50,213 nt of DNA from an uncultured SAR86 cluster bacterium (GCA_902537425.1 CACBBD010000009.1:1-50213); one strand, 5' to 3'; counted from the first letter of the stretch, positions 9,127 through 18,657 are shown. A program made the numbers and translations. The notes: generated by a model not told the origin, from the letters alone.

Positions 9127-10005
9127 ATGGAACAATTCCTTAATTCTTTCAGAAAATTAGCACTAATGAAATTTAAAGTTAGTTCGGGCCTAAATATTCA
9201 AGCAACTGCCCTAGGTGATCCTGACGATCCTCTTGTAATTTTGCTCCATGGAGGCGGTCAAACAAGACACGCCTGGGGAGGTACTGCTGAGAAATTATCT
9301 CAAGCAGGATTCTATGCTGTAGCTATTGACTTAAGAGGTCATGGAGATAGTGATTGGAGCGAAGATGGAGATTATGCAATTGAGAACTATAAAGAAGATC
9401 TGAAAAATATTATTAATCAATTAGGCAAACCTGCTTCCTTGATAGGTGCATCTCTTGGCGGGATGGTCTCTTTGTGCACTGCAGGTGATAGAGAATGTAG
9501 TGACCTATGTAATGCACTAGTGATGGTTGATATAGGGATTTATCCAAATGAAGATGGATCGAACGAAATTCTTAAATTTATGAGTTCAGGTTCTAATGGT
9601 TTTGGTTCGTTAGAGGAAGCATCTGATTCAATAGCTTCCTATCTTCCACATCGGGAAAAACCAAAAGATGTCTCGGGATTAAAAAAGAATTTAAGATTGA
9701 AGGAAGATGGAAGATATTATTGGCACTGGGATCCCAGATTCATAGAATCTAGAACAAGTAACAGAAGTGATTATAAATTAAGACAGAAAATTTATGCTGA
9801 ATCAGTCAATATCCCTACTTTGCTTATTCGGGGAGCTTTAAGTAATGTTGTCACCCAGGACGAGGTTGATGATTTCTTGGAAACTATTCAACATGCTGAA
9901 TTCATTGAGATAGATCGTGCTGCCCACATGATAGCTGGAGATAGAAATGATATTTTTGCTAACGCAGCTATTTCATTTCTACAAAAGACCTTAAATTCAG
10001 AGTAA
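9127..10005 (+). CDS. Alpha/beta hydrolase
   Basis: A 292-residue alpha/beta-hydrolase-fold protein. LLHGGGQTRHAWGG holds the oxyanion-hole HGGG, IGASLGGMVSL the nucleophile serine, and DRAAHMIAGDRND the catalytic histidine near the C-terminus. DLRGHGDSDWS is typical of epoxide-hydrolase/esterase-like members. The longest frame starts at ATG 9127, but family similarity seems to begin at the second ATG (9166, MKFKVSSG). Neither start has a clear Shine-Dalgarno sequence, so the first 13 residues are uncertain. It probably acts in the cytoplasm on an ester or related bond; the substrate is unknown. It is followed 30 bases later by coaE and may be its operon partner. Confidence 0.9.
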   Translation: MEQFLNSFRKLALMKFKVSSGLNIQATALGDPDDPLVILLHGGGQTRHAWGGTAEKLSQAGFYAVAIDLRGHGDSDWSEDGDYAIENYKEDLKNIINQLGKPASLIGASLGGMVSLCTAGDRECSDLCNALVMVDIGIYPNEDGSNEILKFMSSGSNGFGSLEEASDSIASYLPHREKPKDVSGLKKNLRLKEDGRYYWHWDPRFIESRTSNRSDYKLRQKIYAESVNIPTLLIRGALSNVVTQDEVDDFLETIQHAEFIEIDRAAHMIAGDRNDIFANAAISFLQKTLNSE

Positions 10006-10035
10006 TTTAGAATACCTTTTGATAATATCAATCAC

Positions 10036-10623
10036 ATGATAATTGGTTTAACTGGTGGAATAGGAAGCGGTAAGACAGCAGTTTCAGATTGCTTTGAAAA
10101 GCTTGGAATAGTTATAGTAGATGCTGATTTAGCTTCAAGAGTAGTAGTCGAAAAAGGTAAGCCATGCTTGGCAAAAATATCTGAACGCTTTGGTCAAGTT
10201 ATCCTGAAAGAATCAGGCGAATTAGATCGAGCAAAATTGAGAGAAATAATCTTTAATTCTGATGAAGAGAAGGATTGGCTTGAATCTTTGTTACATCCAG
10301 CCATAGCAAGACAAATTCAAGATGAACTTAAAGCTTCAACAAGTCCTTATACAGTTCTAGTTTCACCGCTTTTACTAGAAACAAACCAAAAAGATTTTTG
10401 TGATAAAGTTTTAGTGGTTGATGTTCCTGTCGAAACTCAAGTAGAGAGAACTTTGAAACGAGATGGCGTATCTGAAGAGCAAGTTCAATCCATCATTAAA
10501 GCTCAGATTTCTCGACAAAAGAGATTGGAGCAAGCTGACGAAGTTATCGTCAATGACAGTACTTTTGAGACTCTGCAATTAGCCGTGAAAAAACTTCATC
10601 AACAATTTATTGCTGAACTATGA
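10036..10623 (+). CDS. coaE: Dephospho-CoA kinase
   Basis: A 195-residue P-loop kinase that phosphorylates the ribose 3'-hydroxyl of dephospho-CoA, the last step of coenzyme A synthesis. The Walker A motif GLTGGIGSGKT spans residues 4-14. VDADLASR follows, with the aspartate and arginine that bind the substrate, and the segment SPLLLET is typical of CoaE. Length matches the family (about 200). The last codon and stop overlap the yacG start by 4 bases (ATGA), so the two are translationally coupled. The coaE-yacG order is common in gammaproteobacteria. Confidence 0.97.
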   Translation: MIIGLTGGIGSGKTAVSDCFEKLGIVIVDADLASRVVVEKGKPCLAKISERFGQVILKESGELDRAKLREIIFNSDEEKDWLESLLHPAIARQIQDELKASTSPYTVLVSPLLLETNQKDFCDKVLVVDVPVETQVERTLKRDGVSEEQVQSIIKAQISRQKRLEQADEVIVNDSTFETLQLAVKKLHQQFIAEL

Positions 10624-10802
10624 AATATGTCAAATGTCCAGAATGTGGACAACAAGCAGAATATTCTGAAAAAAATGAGCATAGACCTTTTTGCAGCCGG
10701 CGCTGCCAACTTCTCGATTTAGGGGCTTGGGCAAGTGAAGACAGGAAGATAGCAGGAGAAAAAGTTTTTGACCCAGAAGAGGATTTTGAAACGCGCCATT
10801 AA
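10620..10802 (+). CDS. yacG: DNA gyrase inhibitor YacG
   Basis: A 60-residue zinc protein. Cys6, Cys9, Cys25 and Cys29 (in CPECG and FCSRRCQ) make the single zinc-binding site. LLDLGAWA following the last cysteine is the family signature. YacG binds GyrB and inhibits gyrase activity in E. coli. It overlaps coaE by 4 bases. It converges on argJ, with both stop codons inside one TTAA (10799-10802), so no terminator can lie between them. Confidence 0.95.
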   Translation: MKYVKCPECGQQAEYSEKNEHRPFCSRRCQLLDLGAWASEDRKIAGEKVFDPEEDFETRH

Positions 10803-11998
10803 CTTCTGTAATCGCTATTGATCAGAACATAATCTTCAGAGAGATCGGAAGTCATTACCTCAAAGCCTTTTTTACCCAATCCAAGACTTACTTCGATTAG
10901 AATTTCTTTTTTTTTCATTTCCTTTGATGCATGTTTTTCTGAGTATTTAGCATCTTTATAGCCTTGTTTGACAAGTGGCTGTCCATTTAATTGAATTTTA
11001 ACTTTATCGATTCTATCTATATCTTTATTTCTACCTATTGCGGAAAGTATTCTTCCCCAATTAGCATCACTTCCAAACATGGCCGTCTTAACTAAAGGTG
11101 ATTCAGCTATTGTGAACGCTACAGATTTAGCTTGTTCAGTATTTTTAGCTTTACCTATTTTGATTTTAATTTTTTTTGTAGCGCCTTCTGCGTCTTCTAC
11201 GAGTAGTTCGGCTAGATCCTTAAAGATTTCTGTAATTGCATTAGAAAGTCTCTTTTCTTCAACAGAACCAACTTTTATAGATTTTTCTTTATTACCATTA
11301 GCAACTAATAAAGAAGAATCATTGGGAGAAGTGTCTCCGTCAACAGTTATAGCTTCAAAACTAACTTTGAGAGCATTGGAATGGATATTGTTAAGAGATT
11401 TTTGACTTAATTTTGCATCTATGAATACAAAACTCAGCAATGTTGCAAAGTCGGGTCTGATCATTCCTGAACCTTTTGCAAATCCAGTTACAAAATAAGA
11501 GGTCTTACCAACTTTGACTTCTTTAGAAATTATCTTCGGCTTTGTGTCAGTAGTTAAAATAGCCTCAGCAGCTTTTTTCCATTTATTCTCACTTAAACTT
11601 TTTGATGCTTCTCTAAAGGCGCTTAGATAATTTTCTGTAGCTAAAGGCTCACCGATAACACCAGTTGAAAAGGGTATAACGTTCTCTTGACTGGTTTTAA
11701 AATCTAGCGCAATTTCTTTACAGTATTTTCTTACATCCTTCAAACCTTTGGGCCCTGTAGCGGCGTTTGCATTTCCAGCATTAATCAATAAGATCTTTTT
11801 GGCTTTTTTAGAATTAGATAAATGTTCAATAGCTAATTTTACTGGCGCAGCTTTTAGTTTATTGGTGGTAAATTTTCCGCTAAGTATTGATTCTTGAGGA
11901 AGAGTAACAAGCAGACTATCTTCTTTTTTCCCATATCGTGTATTACTTGAAGCTGTGCCAAGACTTATGCCTTGAATCTTATGTATTCTTTTTGGCAT
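10799..11998 (-). CDS. argJ: Bifunctional ornithine acetyltransferase / N-acetylglutamate synthase
   Basis: A 399-residue ArgJ of normal length. The self-cleavage site is FATLLSF, with Thr186 (after Ala185) becoming the N-terminal nucleophile of the beta chain. VDGDTSPNDS is the conserved segment of the beta chain. ArgJ moves acetyl from N-acetylornithine to glutamate in the cyclic arginine pathway; whether it can also use acetyl-CoA cannot be judged. The ATG overlaps the secA stop by one base (TAATG), so it is the last gene of the rnr-rlmB-lpxC-secA-argJ run. The secA-argJ order is also found in Pseudomonas. Confidence 0.96.
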   Translation of the reverse strand: MPKRIHKIQGISLGTASSNTRYGKKEDSLLVTLPQESILSGKFTTNKLKAAPVKLAIEHLSNSKKAKKILLINAGNANAATGPKGLKDVRKYCKEIALDFKTSQENVIPFSTGVIGEPLATENYLSAFREASKSLSENKWKKAAEAILTTDTKPKIISKEVKVGKTSYFVTGFAKGSGMIRPDFATLLSFVFIDAKLSQKSLNNIHSNALKVSFEAITVDGDTSPNDSSLLVANGNKEKSIKVGSVEEKRLSNAITEIFKDLAELLVEDAEGATKKIKIKIGKAKNTEQAKSVAFTIAESPLVKTAMFGSDANWGRILSAIGRNKDIDRIDKVKIQLNGQPLVKQGYKDAKYSEKHASKEMKKKEILIEVSLGLGKKGFEVMTSDLSEDYVLINSDYRS

Positions 11999-14679
11999 TA
12001 TTTTTTTCTGGCATTTTTCCTAGCCATTTTTGCTTCTGCTCTTCTCAGTCTTCTGTTGCCCTGTTCTTTAGTGCTTGCTTCTTGCCTGGCTGGAGTCAAT
12101 GCAGATTCAGGCCTTGGATGGTCTAGATTCTGAGCTTGGTTTTGTTTCGGAAGGTTCAAATCTCCAGAATCTTCTAATTCAATTTCCACTCTAGATAAAA
12201 ATCTTATGCCCTCTAATCTTATCTTATTTAAAAGGCTTTCAAATAACTCAAAGGATTCTCTTCTAAATTCAAGTTTAGGATTTTTACTCGCATAACTTCT
12301 TAGGCCAATACCTTGTCTTAACGCATCTACCTCTGCTAAATGATCTTTCCAAGCATTATCAATGATTTGAAGAAGTATTTGCTTCTCAAAATCTCTCATA
12401 ACTGGGCCTATGTTATTGCACTTTTCAATATAAGCACGATTAGCAGACATGAGTATCTTTTGCTCTACATCTTCTCGCGTCATATTACTCTTTGAGGCAA
12501 TCCATTCCTTGACTGGGATTTGCAGTCCAAATATATTTGATAAAGAACTTTCCAACACATCAGTATTCCATTCGTGAGGTTCTAAATCTCCAAGAGAAAC
12601 AGAATCTAATTCATCTGAAATTATGGTTTCTCTCATGGAATCAAGCAGTTCAGTTATGACGTCAGCCTCAAGAATATTATTTCTTTGTGAATAGATAATT
12701 TGTCTTTGCTCGTTAGCCATATCATCATATTCAAGTAGCATTTTTCTAATATCGAAATTTCTTCCTTCAACTCTTTTCTGCGCTCTTTCTATTGCCCCGC
12801 TCAACATCCTATGTTCGATAGATTCTCCTTCTTCCAAACCTACTCTTTGCATAATATTTTTGAATTGATCGGATGCAAATATTCTCATCAAATTATCTTC
12901 AAGAGAAATGTAGAATCTAGAAGAACCAGGATCACCTTGTCTTCCTGAACGTCCTCTAAGTTGATTATCCATTCTTCTAGATTCATTTCTTTCAGTCCCA
13001 ATGACGTGTAAACCTCCAGAATTAATAACCTCTGAATTTAAAATTTTCCATTTAGATTCCAATTCTTCTTTTTTCGAATCATCCTTATGTTTTTCAAGCT
13101 CTGCTTCCCAATTTCCGCCCAAAACTATATCTGTTCCCCTGCCTGCCATATTGGTAGCTATAGTAATGACGCCTGGTTTACCAGCTTGTGAAATTATCTC
13201 AGCTTCTTTTGCATGATTTTTTGCATTGAGAACTTGGTGTTCAATATTCTCCTTTTTTAAAAGGCTAGATAAAAGCTCTGAGCTTTCTAAAGATGCTGTA
13301 CCAACGAGTATAGGATTACCTTTATTTTTATAGTCTTTAATTTCATTTATTACAGCTTTATATTTTTCAGCTTGGGTTAAATACACAAGATCATTCTTAT
13401 CATCACGAATCATGGGTTCATTTGTTGGAACTTCCAGAACATTGAGACCATAGATTTCAGCAAATTCCTCAGCCTCTGTGCTTGCTGTACCAGTCATTCC
13501 AGATAATTTCTCATATTGCCTGAAATAATTTTGGAAAGTACAAGATGCTAGAGTCTGACTTTCCATTTGTATGGGTACATTTTCCTTTTGCTCTATTGCT
13601 TGGTGCAAACCATCAGCCAATCTTCTTCCCGGCATGGCTCTGCCTGTGTTTTCATCAATTAATACTACTTGATTATTTTGGACCATGTAATCGACATCTT
13701 TATTGAAAAGAAAGTGAGCTCTTAATGAGGATTGAATATAGTGAAGAAGTCGTAAATTTCCTGAAGAGTAAAGACTTTGATCTTCTTCGAGAAGATTATC
13801 ATCTTTTAATAGCTGCTCGATGAAATCATGTCCAAAATCGGTAAGCTCAACCTGCTTTGATTTCTCATCTATAACAAAATGACCCGCATCTTCATTATTT
13901 TGATCTTGGTCATCCTCTTCATCTGCCTCAATAATTATTTGTTCTTCTAATTTAGGAATAAATTTGCTAATTTTTTGGTAGATCTGAGCTGTATTTTCTG
14001 CTGGTCCAGAAATAACAAGAGGAGTCCTTGCCTCATCTATAAGAATAGAATCTACTTCATCAATGATTGCAAAATAATAGTCATTCATCATCCTATCATT
14101 TGTATTCACAACCATATTATTTCTAAGAAAATCAAACCCAAGCTCATTATTGGTTGCGTATATAACATCTGCTTCATAAGCAGCTTTTCTTTCTTCTATT
14201 TGCTGTCCTGGAATGATAAAAGATACTGACATACCTAGATTTTCATATATTGGCCCCATCCATTCTGCATCTCTTTTTGCTAAGTAATCATTCACTGTAA
14301 CTAGTACAACTTTTCTTTCTGTAATGGAATTGAGGTAGGAAGGCAAGGTAGCTACAAGTGTTTTACCTTCTCCAGTAGCCATTTCAGCTATTTGACAATT
14401 GTGAAGGGCTATTCCACCTATGAGCTGGCAATCGTAGTGTCTTAAACCGAGCTGTCTTTTGCTTACCTCTCTAACGACAGCAAAAGCTTCAGGGAGTAGA
14501 TCATCTAACGATTCCCCATTCTTGTGGCGGTCAATAAAATTTTCTCTCTTTTTCTTGAGATCTTTGTTGGTTAGCTTTGAATACTCTTCCTCAAGGGAAT
14601 TGATAGAATTCACCAAAGGTTGAATTTTTTTTAATACTTTCTGGTTTTTTGAACCAAATATTTTATCTAATAAACCCAT
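11998..14679 (-). CDS. secA: Preprotein translocase ATPase SecA
   Basis: An 893-residue SecA motor that drives unfolded preproteins through SecYEG. The Walker A motif ATGEGKT is at 101-107. IIDEVDSILIDEARTPL gives the Walker B region, YEKLSGMTGTA marks the region before the second nucleotide-binding domain, and GTERNESRRMDNQLRGRSGRQGD is in two pieces of that domain. The C-terminus ends in a basic tail (RRLRRAEAKMARKNARKK) and lacks the CxCxSG...CH zinc-binding segment usual in gammaproteobacterial SecA, which binds SecB and lipid. No secM-like reading frame lies in the 53 bases to lpxC. It is co-transcribed with lpxC upstream and argJ downstream. Confidence 0.98.
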   Translation of the reverse strand: MGLLDKIFGSKNQKVLKKIQPLVNSINSLEEEYSKLTNKDLKKKRENFIDRHKNGESLDDLLPEAFAVVREVSKRQLGLRHYDCQLIGGIALHNCQIAEMATGEGKTLVATLPSYLNSITERKVVLVTVNDYLAKRDAEWMGPIYENLGMSVSFIIPGQQIEERKAAYEADVIYATNNELGFDFLRNNMVVNTNDRMMNDYYFAIIDEVDSILIDEARTPLVISGPAENTAQIYQKISKFIPKLEEQIIIEADEEDDQDQNNEDAGHFVIDEKSKQVELTDFGHDFIEQLLKDDNLLEEDQSLYSSGNLRLLHYIQSSLRAHFLFNKDVDYMVQNNQVVLIDENTGRAMPGRRLADGLHQAIEQKENVPIQMESQTLASCTFQNYFRQYEKLSGMTGTASTEAEEFAEIYGLNVLEVPTNEPMIRDDKNDLVYLTQAEKYKAVINEIKDYKNKGNPILVGTASLESSELLSSLLKKENIEHQVLNAKNHAKEAEIISQAGKPGVITIATNMAGRGTDIVLGGNWEAELEKHKDDSKKEELESKWKILNSEVINSGGLHVIGTERNESRRMDNQLRGRSGRQGDPGSSRFYISLEDNLMRIFASDQFKNIMQRVGLEEGESIEHRMLSGAIERAQKRVEGRNFDIRKMLLEYDDMANEQRQIIYSQRNNILEADVITELLDSMRETIISDELDSVSLGDLEPHEWNTDVLESSLSNIFGLQIPVKEWIASKSNMTREDVEQKILMSANRAYIEKCNNIGPVMRDFEKQILLQIIDNAWKDHLAEVDALRQGIGLRSYASKNPKLEFRRESFELFESLLNKIRLEGIRFLSRVEIELEDSGDLNLPKQNQAQNLDHPRPESALTPARQEASTKEQGNRRLRRAEAKMARKNARKK

Positions 14680-14732
14680 AAAAATTTGTTAGGCGCAATT
14701 CTAACAGTTGCTAACGAATATCAGATAAAAAA

Positions 14733-15653
14733 TTATCCCGAACTAGGGTCAATGATGGGCTCGAGGTATTTTATGGGAGAATTCACTGGATCATCATAAG
14801 TTTTAACTTCCCATGTATCTGGTCTAGCAATGAGTTCTCTTAGGAGTGCATTATTTACTTTATGACCTGACTTATAACCTTCGAAAGAGCCTACCAAATT
14901 ATGACCAAGTAAGTATAAATCACCAATAGCGTCTAGGATTTTATGCTTTATCATTTCATTCTCAACCCGCAAACCATCTTCATTTAATATGCAATCATCA
15001 CCTATGGCGATTGTGTTTTTAACACTTGCTCCTAGGGCAAGATTATTTTCATTTAAAGTTTCTAACTCACTCATAAATCCAAAAGTCCTTGCTCTGCTTA
15101 CTTCTCTTACAAATGAAGTGCTATTGAAGTTAACTGAGGCCTTTGTGGCATGATCCTTGTGAACTGGATGGTCATATAACATTGTAAAATCTACTTTGAA
15201 TCCATCAAAAGGTGATACCTGAGCCCAAGCATCATTATGTGAGACCTTCACTGTATCTTTTATCCTAATGAATTTTTTTATTTGGTCTTGTTCAAGTAAA
15301 CCAGCAGATTCTAATAAGAATACAAATGGTGCAGCGCTTCCATCCATTATAGGAATTTCAGGTCCATTTACTTCTACATATGCGTTATCAATGCCTAGTC
15401 CTGCTATAGCAGACATGAGATGTTCAATGGTTGAGATTCTTGTCTCGCCTGAAGTTAGGCAAGTCGACAATGAAGTATCTCCAACATTCTCTGCCGAAGC
15501 CTTTATTTCAACAACAGGATCTAAATCAACTCTTTTAAAAATAATCCCTGTATCTGTAGGAGCAGGAAGAATCTTTAATATGATCGGATTTCCCGTGTGT
15601 AAACCTACGCCAAATGCCTTAATAGGATTTTGCAGGGTTCTTTGAGTGAGCAT
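14733..15653 (-). CDS. lpxC: UDP-3-O-acyl-N-acetylglucosamine deacetylase
   Basis: A 306-residue zinc deacetylase that carries out the committed step of lipid A synthesis, so the cell is expected to make a lipid A outer membrane. The zinc ligands His78 (in IEHLM), His237 and Asp241 (in [11 protein letters not shown]) are all present, as are the base Glu77 and the active-site His264 in SGHKVNN. Length and spacing match E. coli LpxC almost exactly. The gene is 22 bases after rlmB and 53 bases before secA on the same strand. Confidence 0.98.
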   Translation of the reverse strand: MLTQRTLQNPIKAFGVGLHTGNPIILKILPAPTDTGIIFKRVDLDPVVEIKASAENVGDTSLSTCLTSGETRISTIEHLMSAIAGLGIDNAYVEVNGPEIPIMDGSAAPFVFLLESAGLLEQDQIKKFIRIKDTVKVSHNDAWAQVSPFDGFKVDFTMLYDHPVHKDHATKASVNFNSTSFVREVSRARTFGFMSELETLNENNLALGASVKNTIAIGDDCILNEDGLRVENEMIKHKILDAIGDLYLLGHNLVGSFEGYKSGHKVNNALLRELIARPDTWEVKTYDDPVNSPIKYLEPIIDPSSG

Positions 15654-15675
15654 TTTGTTATTCTATAGATAAATT

Positions 15676-16425
15676 TTAATTAAAAGAATTATTTTGTTTT
15701 TTGATCTCAAACAGCATTATCCCGGCACTCACTGATGCATTTAAACTATCTATTTTTTCCGACATCTTTATCTTTATGAGTTCATTACAATTTTCTCTAG
15801 TTAACCTTCTAATACCTTTATTTTCTGACCCAATTATCAATGCCGTCTTCTCGGGATAATTAATTTCGTTATGACCTAATGAGGCTTTCAGATCACTTCC
15901 ATATACTGCTACTCCCATTTCTTGTAGATTGTTGATTGTCCTCACTATGTTAGTGACAATAACAAATGGAATAAGTTCTGAAGCTCCGCAGGATATTTTT
16001 CTAACTGTAGGGGTGAGATGACAAGATCTATTCTTTGGGACTATTACTGCATCGACATCTGCTGCAGCCGCACTTCTTAAGCATGCTCCGACATTATGAG
16101 GATCCGAGAGTCCATCTAAAATAAGAAATGTAAGGTTAGGTCTTTCAATTATTGATTGGATGAACGCTTCAGATTCTTCTAATCTCTTATTACATGTCAC
16201 TGCAATACTTTGATGATTAATTTCTTTAAATTCCTTTTCAAAAAATTCAGGATCTTTTTTACTGATTTTTATATTATTTTTTTTAGCTTCATCAACAACA
16301 GACTCGATTCTTGTATTTAGCACTTCGCCAACATATAAAGATTGAACCGTTTTAGGTCTTGAGATGATTATTTGGTGGACTGTATTTAAGCCACACACCA
16401 ATTCCTGATCTGAATTTGAACTCAT
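15676..16425 (-). CDS. rlmB: 23S rRNA 2'-O-ribose methyltransferase RlmB (SpoU/TrmH family)
   Basis: A 249-residue SPOUT methyltransferase predicted to methylate G2251 (E. coli numbering) in the 23S rRNA P loop. The N-terminal substrate-binding domain starts with CGLNTVHQII. The three SpoU motifs follow in order: DPHNVGACLRSA (from 108), ALIIGSENKGI and DSLNASVSAGIMLFE, which build the knotted SAM site. It overlaps rnr by 4 bases (16422-16425). The rnr-rlmB pairing is conserved in E. coli, which supports the specific assignment over other TrmH-type enzymes. Confidence 0.94.
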   Translation of the reverse strand: MSSNSDQELVCGLNTVHQIIISRPKTVQSLYVGEVLNTRIESVVDEAKKNNIKISKKDPEFFEKEFKEINHQSIAVTCNKRLEESEAFIQSIIERPNLTFLILDGLSDPHNVGACLRSAAAADVDAVIVPKNRSCHLTPTVRKISCGASELIPFVIVTNIVRTINNLQEMGVAVYGSDLKASLGHNEINYPEKTALIIGSENKGIRRLTRENCNELIKIKMSEKIDSLNASVSAGIMLFEIKKQNNSFN

Positions 16426-18359
16426 TTAACTAATCTAAGGTCTACTTTCTGAGAGAAGACTTCTACTTTTTCAATTGTTGCTTTAACTTCGTCCCCAAGA
16501 GAGTATGAGTGTCTTGAGCTATTGCTTTGCAACATCTTACTATCTTCATCGTAGACATAATACTCGTTACGCGGTAAATACTTTATATGGCAGAGACCTT
16601 CAATATTTATCTCTTTTAAGTGAATAAATAGACCAAAATTAGTAACACCAATTATCTGACCATTAAAAGTATTTCCAATATTTTCAGAAGCAAAAGCACA
16701 CTTCAGATGGTTTAGGGCTTCTCTTTCAGCTTTTTCGGCAATCCTTTCCTTTGTAGAACAATTTTTTGACGATTCTATTAACTGGTCATGGCTATAAACA
16801 GGTATAGTTTTTTTGGGTTTTTCAGCAATTTTAATATTTCCTTGATTAGACTTTATTAGAGATTTTATTGCTCTATGAACAAGTAAATCAGGATATCTTC
16901 TTATTGGAGAAGTGAAGTGAGAATAGTTTGAGTAATTAAGGGCATAGTGGATTGAAACATCAGCTTCGTAAGTAGCCAAGCTCATAGAATATAAAATTTG
17001 CGAGTGAATGATCCTCTTGTCTTTTCTATCCTTAGCTATTTCAACAAGGGATGTTAATTTTTTTATATCGCTACCGTCATCTAAAGAAGCATTAATTTTT
17101 CTACTTCTTAAAAATTTTTCAAGAGTTTTAATTTTTAATGTATCTGGCTTTGGGTGAACCCTGAAAACGGATGGTATTTTATGTTTCAAACATAATTCAG
17201 CAGCTGATATATTTGCAGCTAGCATGAATTCTTCGATCATCATATGAGAAATCTCTCTTGGTGAGTCAATAAATTTTACAATTTTCTGATTTTCTACCTT
17301 AGGGATGTATGTTGGTACTTCGAGCTCTAGCGAGCCCCTTTCAACTCTATTTTTCTTTAATCTTCTATAAATATTTAATAGAACTCTTAAAGAATCTGCA
17401 TAGGGCTTTTTAAATTGTTTTTTCTCTATTTCCCGCGTAACTGTAGGATAAGTCAATCTAGACTTAGAATTGATTATTGCTTCAAAAAAAGAGGTATCTG
17501 TGAGACTTCCATCTTCCCTGACAGTAGTTTTACAAACTATACAGAATCTATCCTTATCAGGTTTTAATGAACACAAGTCATTACTTAATTCCTCGGGTAA
17601 CATAGGAATTACTCTCTGCGAAAAATAAACCGAGGTTCCTCTATCAAAAGCTTCTTTATCTAGATGACTTCCTACATCTACATAACGTGCAACATCGGCT
17701 ATTGCTACGTATAAAATTAATTTTCCATGTTTATCCTTCTCACCTAGCACAGCGTCATCAAAGTCTTTTGCACTTTTTCCATCTATAGTCACAAAAGTTT
17801 TACTCCTGAGATCTACTACGGATTCAATATCAAAATTCTTATCTTTTAACTTTCTCGATTCATTAATTACCGCCTTAGGCCATTCACGTTTAAGATTATG
17901 ATTAGTAACAGCCATCTCATATGCCAAACTAAATTCATTATCTGAATCGAATAAAGAAATAAGATTTGCTTCAGGCAGGGCTTCTAGGCTGGGTTGTTTA
18001 TGCATCGAAAATTTACCGATGCCACCATCTTTTATCATTTTAGGATACGGCTCTTTGATTAAAACCCTTAAGTCATTTTCGAAGCCCATGGGACTTGTGT
18101 ATAACCTTTTGCCTCTTCTATATATCTTCCCAATAAATTCAGCTGTATTTTCTGTGATGACTTTATCAATTTTTGCCCAACCTTTTGAAGTAAGAGAAAA
18201 TTGAACTAAGTCTCCAGGCATTGCTTTAAACAGTTCTTTCTTTCCAAGTTTAAATTGAAAATCATATTTGGAATCATCGACATAAAATCCTTTAGATTTA
18301 TAAGATTTTTTTACAATCCCTCTAAGTACTTTAGAGGTTTGTTTATATGATTTTTTCAA
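16422..18359 (-). CDS. rnr: Ribonuclease R (short form)
   Basis: A 645-residue RNB-family 3'-5' exoribonuclease. The RNB catalytic centre is TIDGKSAKDFDDAV, giving Asp193, Asp199, Asp201 and Asp202. A C-terminal S1 domain includes GQIIGVTNFGLFIHL. The DFDDAV wording and the rlmB neighbour favour RNase R over RNase II. The N-terminal helix-turn-helix domain and the lysine-rich tail of E. coli RNase R (813 residues) are absent; the protein begins close to the first cold-shock-like domain. The start is TTG at 18359, with no in-frame ATG upstream before the neighbouring region. Degradation of structured RNA is the expected role. Confidence 0.93.
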   Translation of the reverse strand: MKKSYKQTSKVLRGIVKKSYKSKGFYVDDSKYDFQFKLGKKELFKAMPGDLVQFSLTSKGWAKIDKVITENTAEFIGKIYRRGKRLYTSPMGFENDLRVLIKEPYPKMIKDGGIGKFSMHKQPSLEALPEANLISLFDSDNEFSLAYEMAVTNHNLKREWPKAVINESRKLKDKNFDIESVVDLRSKTFVTIDGKSAKDFDDAVLGEKDKHGKLILYVAIADVARYVDVGSHLDKEAFDRGTSVYFSQRVIPMLPEELSNDLCSLKPDKDRFCIVCKTTVREDGSLTDTSFFEAIINSKSRLTYPTVTREIEKKQFKKPYADSLRVLLNIYRRLKKNRVERGSLELEVPTYIPKVENQKIVKFIDSPREISHMMIEEFMLAANISAAELCLKHKIPSVFRVHPKPDTLKIKTLEKFLRSRKINASLDDGSDIKKLTSLVEIAKDRKDKRIIHSQILYSMSLATYEADVSIHYALNYSNYSHFTSPIRRYPDLLVHRAIKSLIKSNQGNIKIAEKPKKTIPVYSHDQLIESSKNCSTKERIAEKAEREALNHLKCAFASENIGNTFNGQIIGVTNFGLFIHLKEINIEGLCHIKYLPRNEYYVYDEDSKMLQSNSSRHSYSLGDEVKATIEKVEVFSQKVDLRLVK

Positions 18360-18420
18360 TGGATGGATTTCGGTTAAGCATTTTGCTTTTTACTTGTTAG
18401 AGTATTTTAAATCATTAAGT

Positions 18421-18449
18421 TCTATAAGAGTGATTTTTGTATAGGACAA
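18421..18449 (-). promoter_or_regulatory. Possible promoter of the rnr-rlmB-lpxC-secA-argJ run
   Basis: On the minus strand, TTGTCC (18449-18444) and TATAGA (18426-18421) are separated by 17 bases, with four of six matches in each box. Transcription would start about 55 bases before the rnr start codon. This is a consensus match only. Confidence 0.35.
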
Positions 18450-18486
18450 GGTTGCTTGCTAATAACTTAGCTATTAAAGTTGCGTT

Positions 18487-18645
18487 ATGCATATTGGAAT
18501 TATTATTTCTTTAATATTTATAAGCCTTTTATTCTTTCTTTGGCAATATTCGAAAGGAGAGCAAGTTGGAAGAAGAATTGGTTTTTTATTAAATATTTGG
18601 GGAGCAGTAATAGTATTCTACTTATTCATGGTTGTTTTTTTATAA
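18487..18645 (+). CDS. Small two-helix membrane protein, function unknown
   Basis: A 52-residue frame from ATG at 18487 to TAA at 18645. It reads MHIGIIISLIFISLLFFLWQ, then a polar, basic turn (YSKGEQVGRRIG), then a second hydrophobic segment ending VVFL. That predicts a helical hairpin with a cytoplasmic-type positive loop. It ends 12 bases before the CoA ligase start, suggesting one transcript. A weak promoter (TTGCTT 18452, 17-base spacer, TAAAGT 18475) would start transcription almost at the ATG, so a leaderless message is possible; no Shine-Dalgarno sequence is visible. I do not recognise the family. Confidence 0.6.
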   Translation: MHIGIIISLIFISLLFFLWQYSKGEQVGRRIGFLLNIWGAVIVFYLFMVVFL

Positions 18646-18657
18646 CTGGGGAAATTT

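Noticed and set aside
14680-14732. secM-like regulatory frame between lpxC and secA
   Set aside because: The gap is only 53 bases and has no start-to-stop frame with an arrest-peptide motif.
15268-15645. 125-codon frame antisense to lpxC
   Set aside because: It is a mirror of a strongly conserved gene, and no independent motif or ribosome-binding site was seen.
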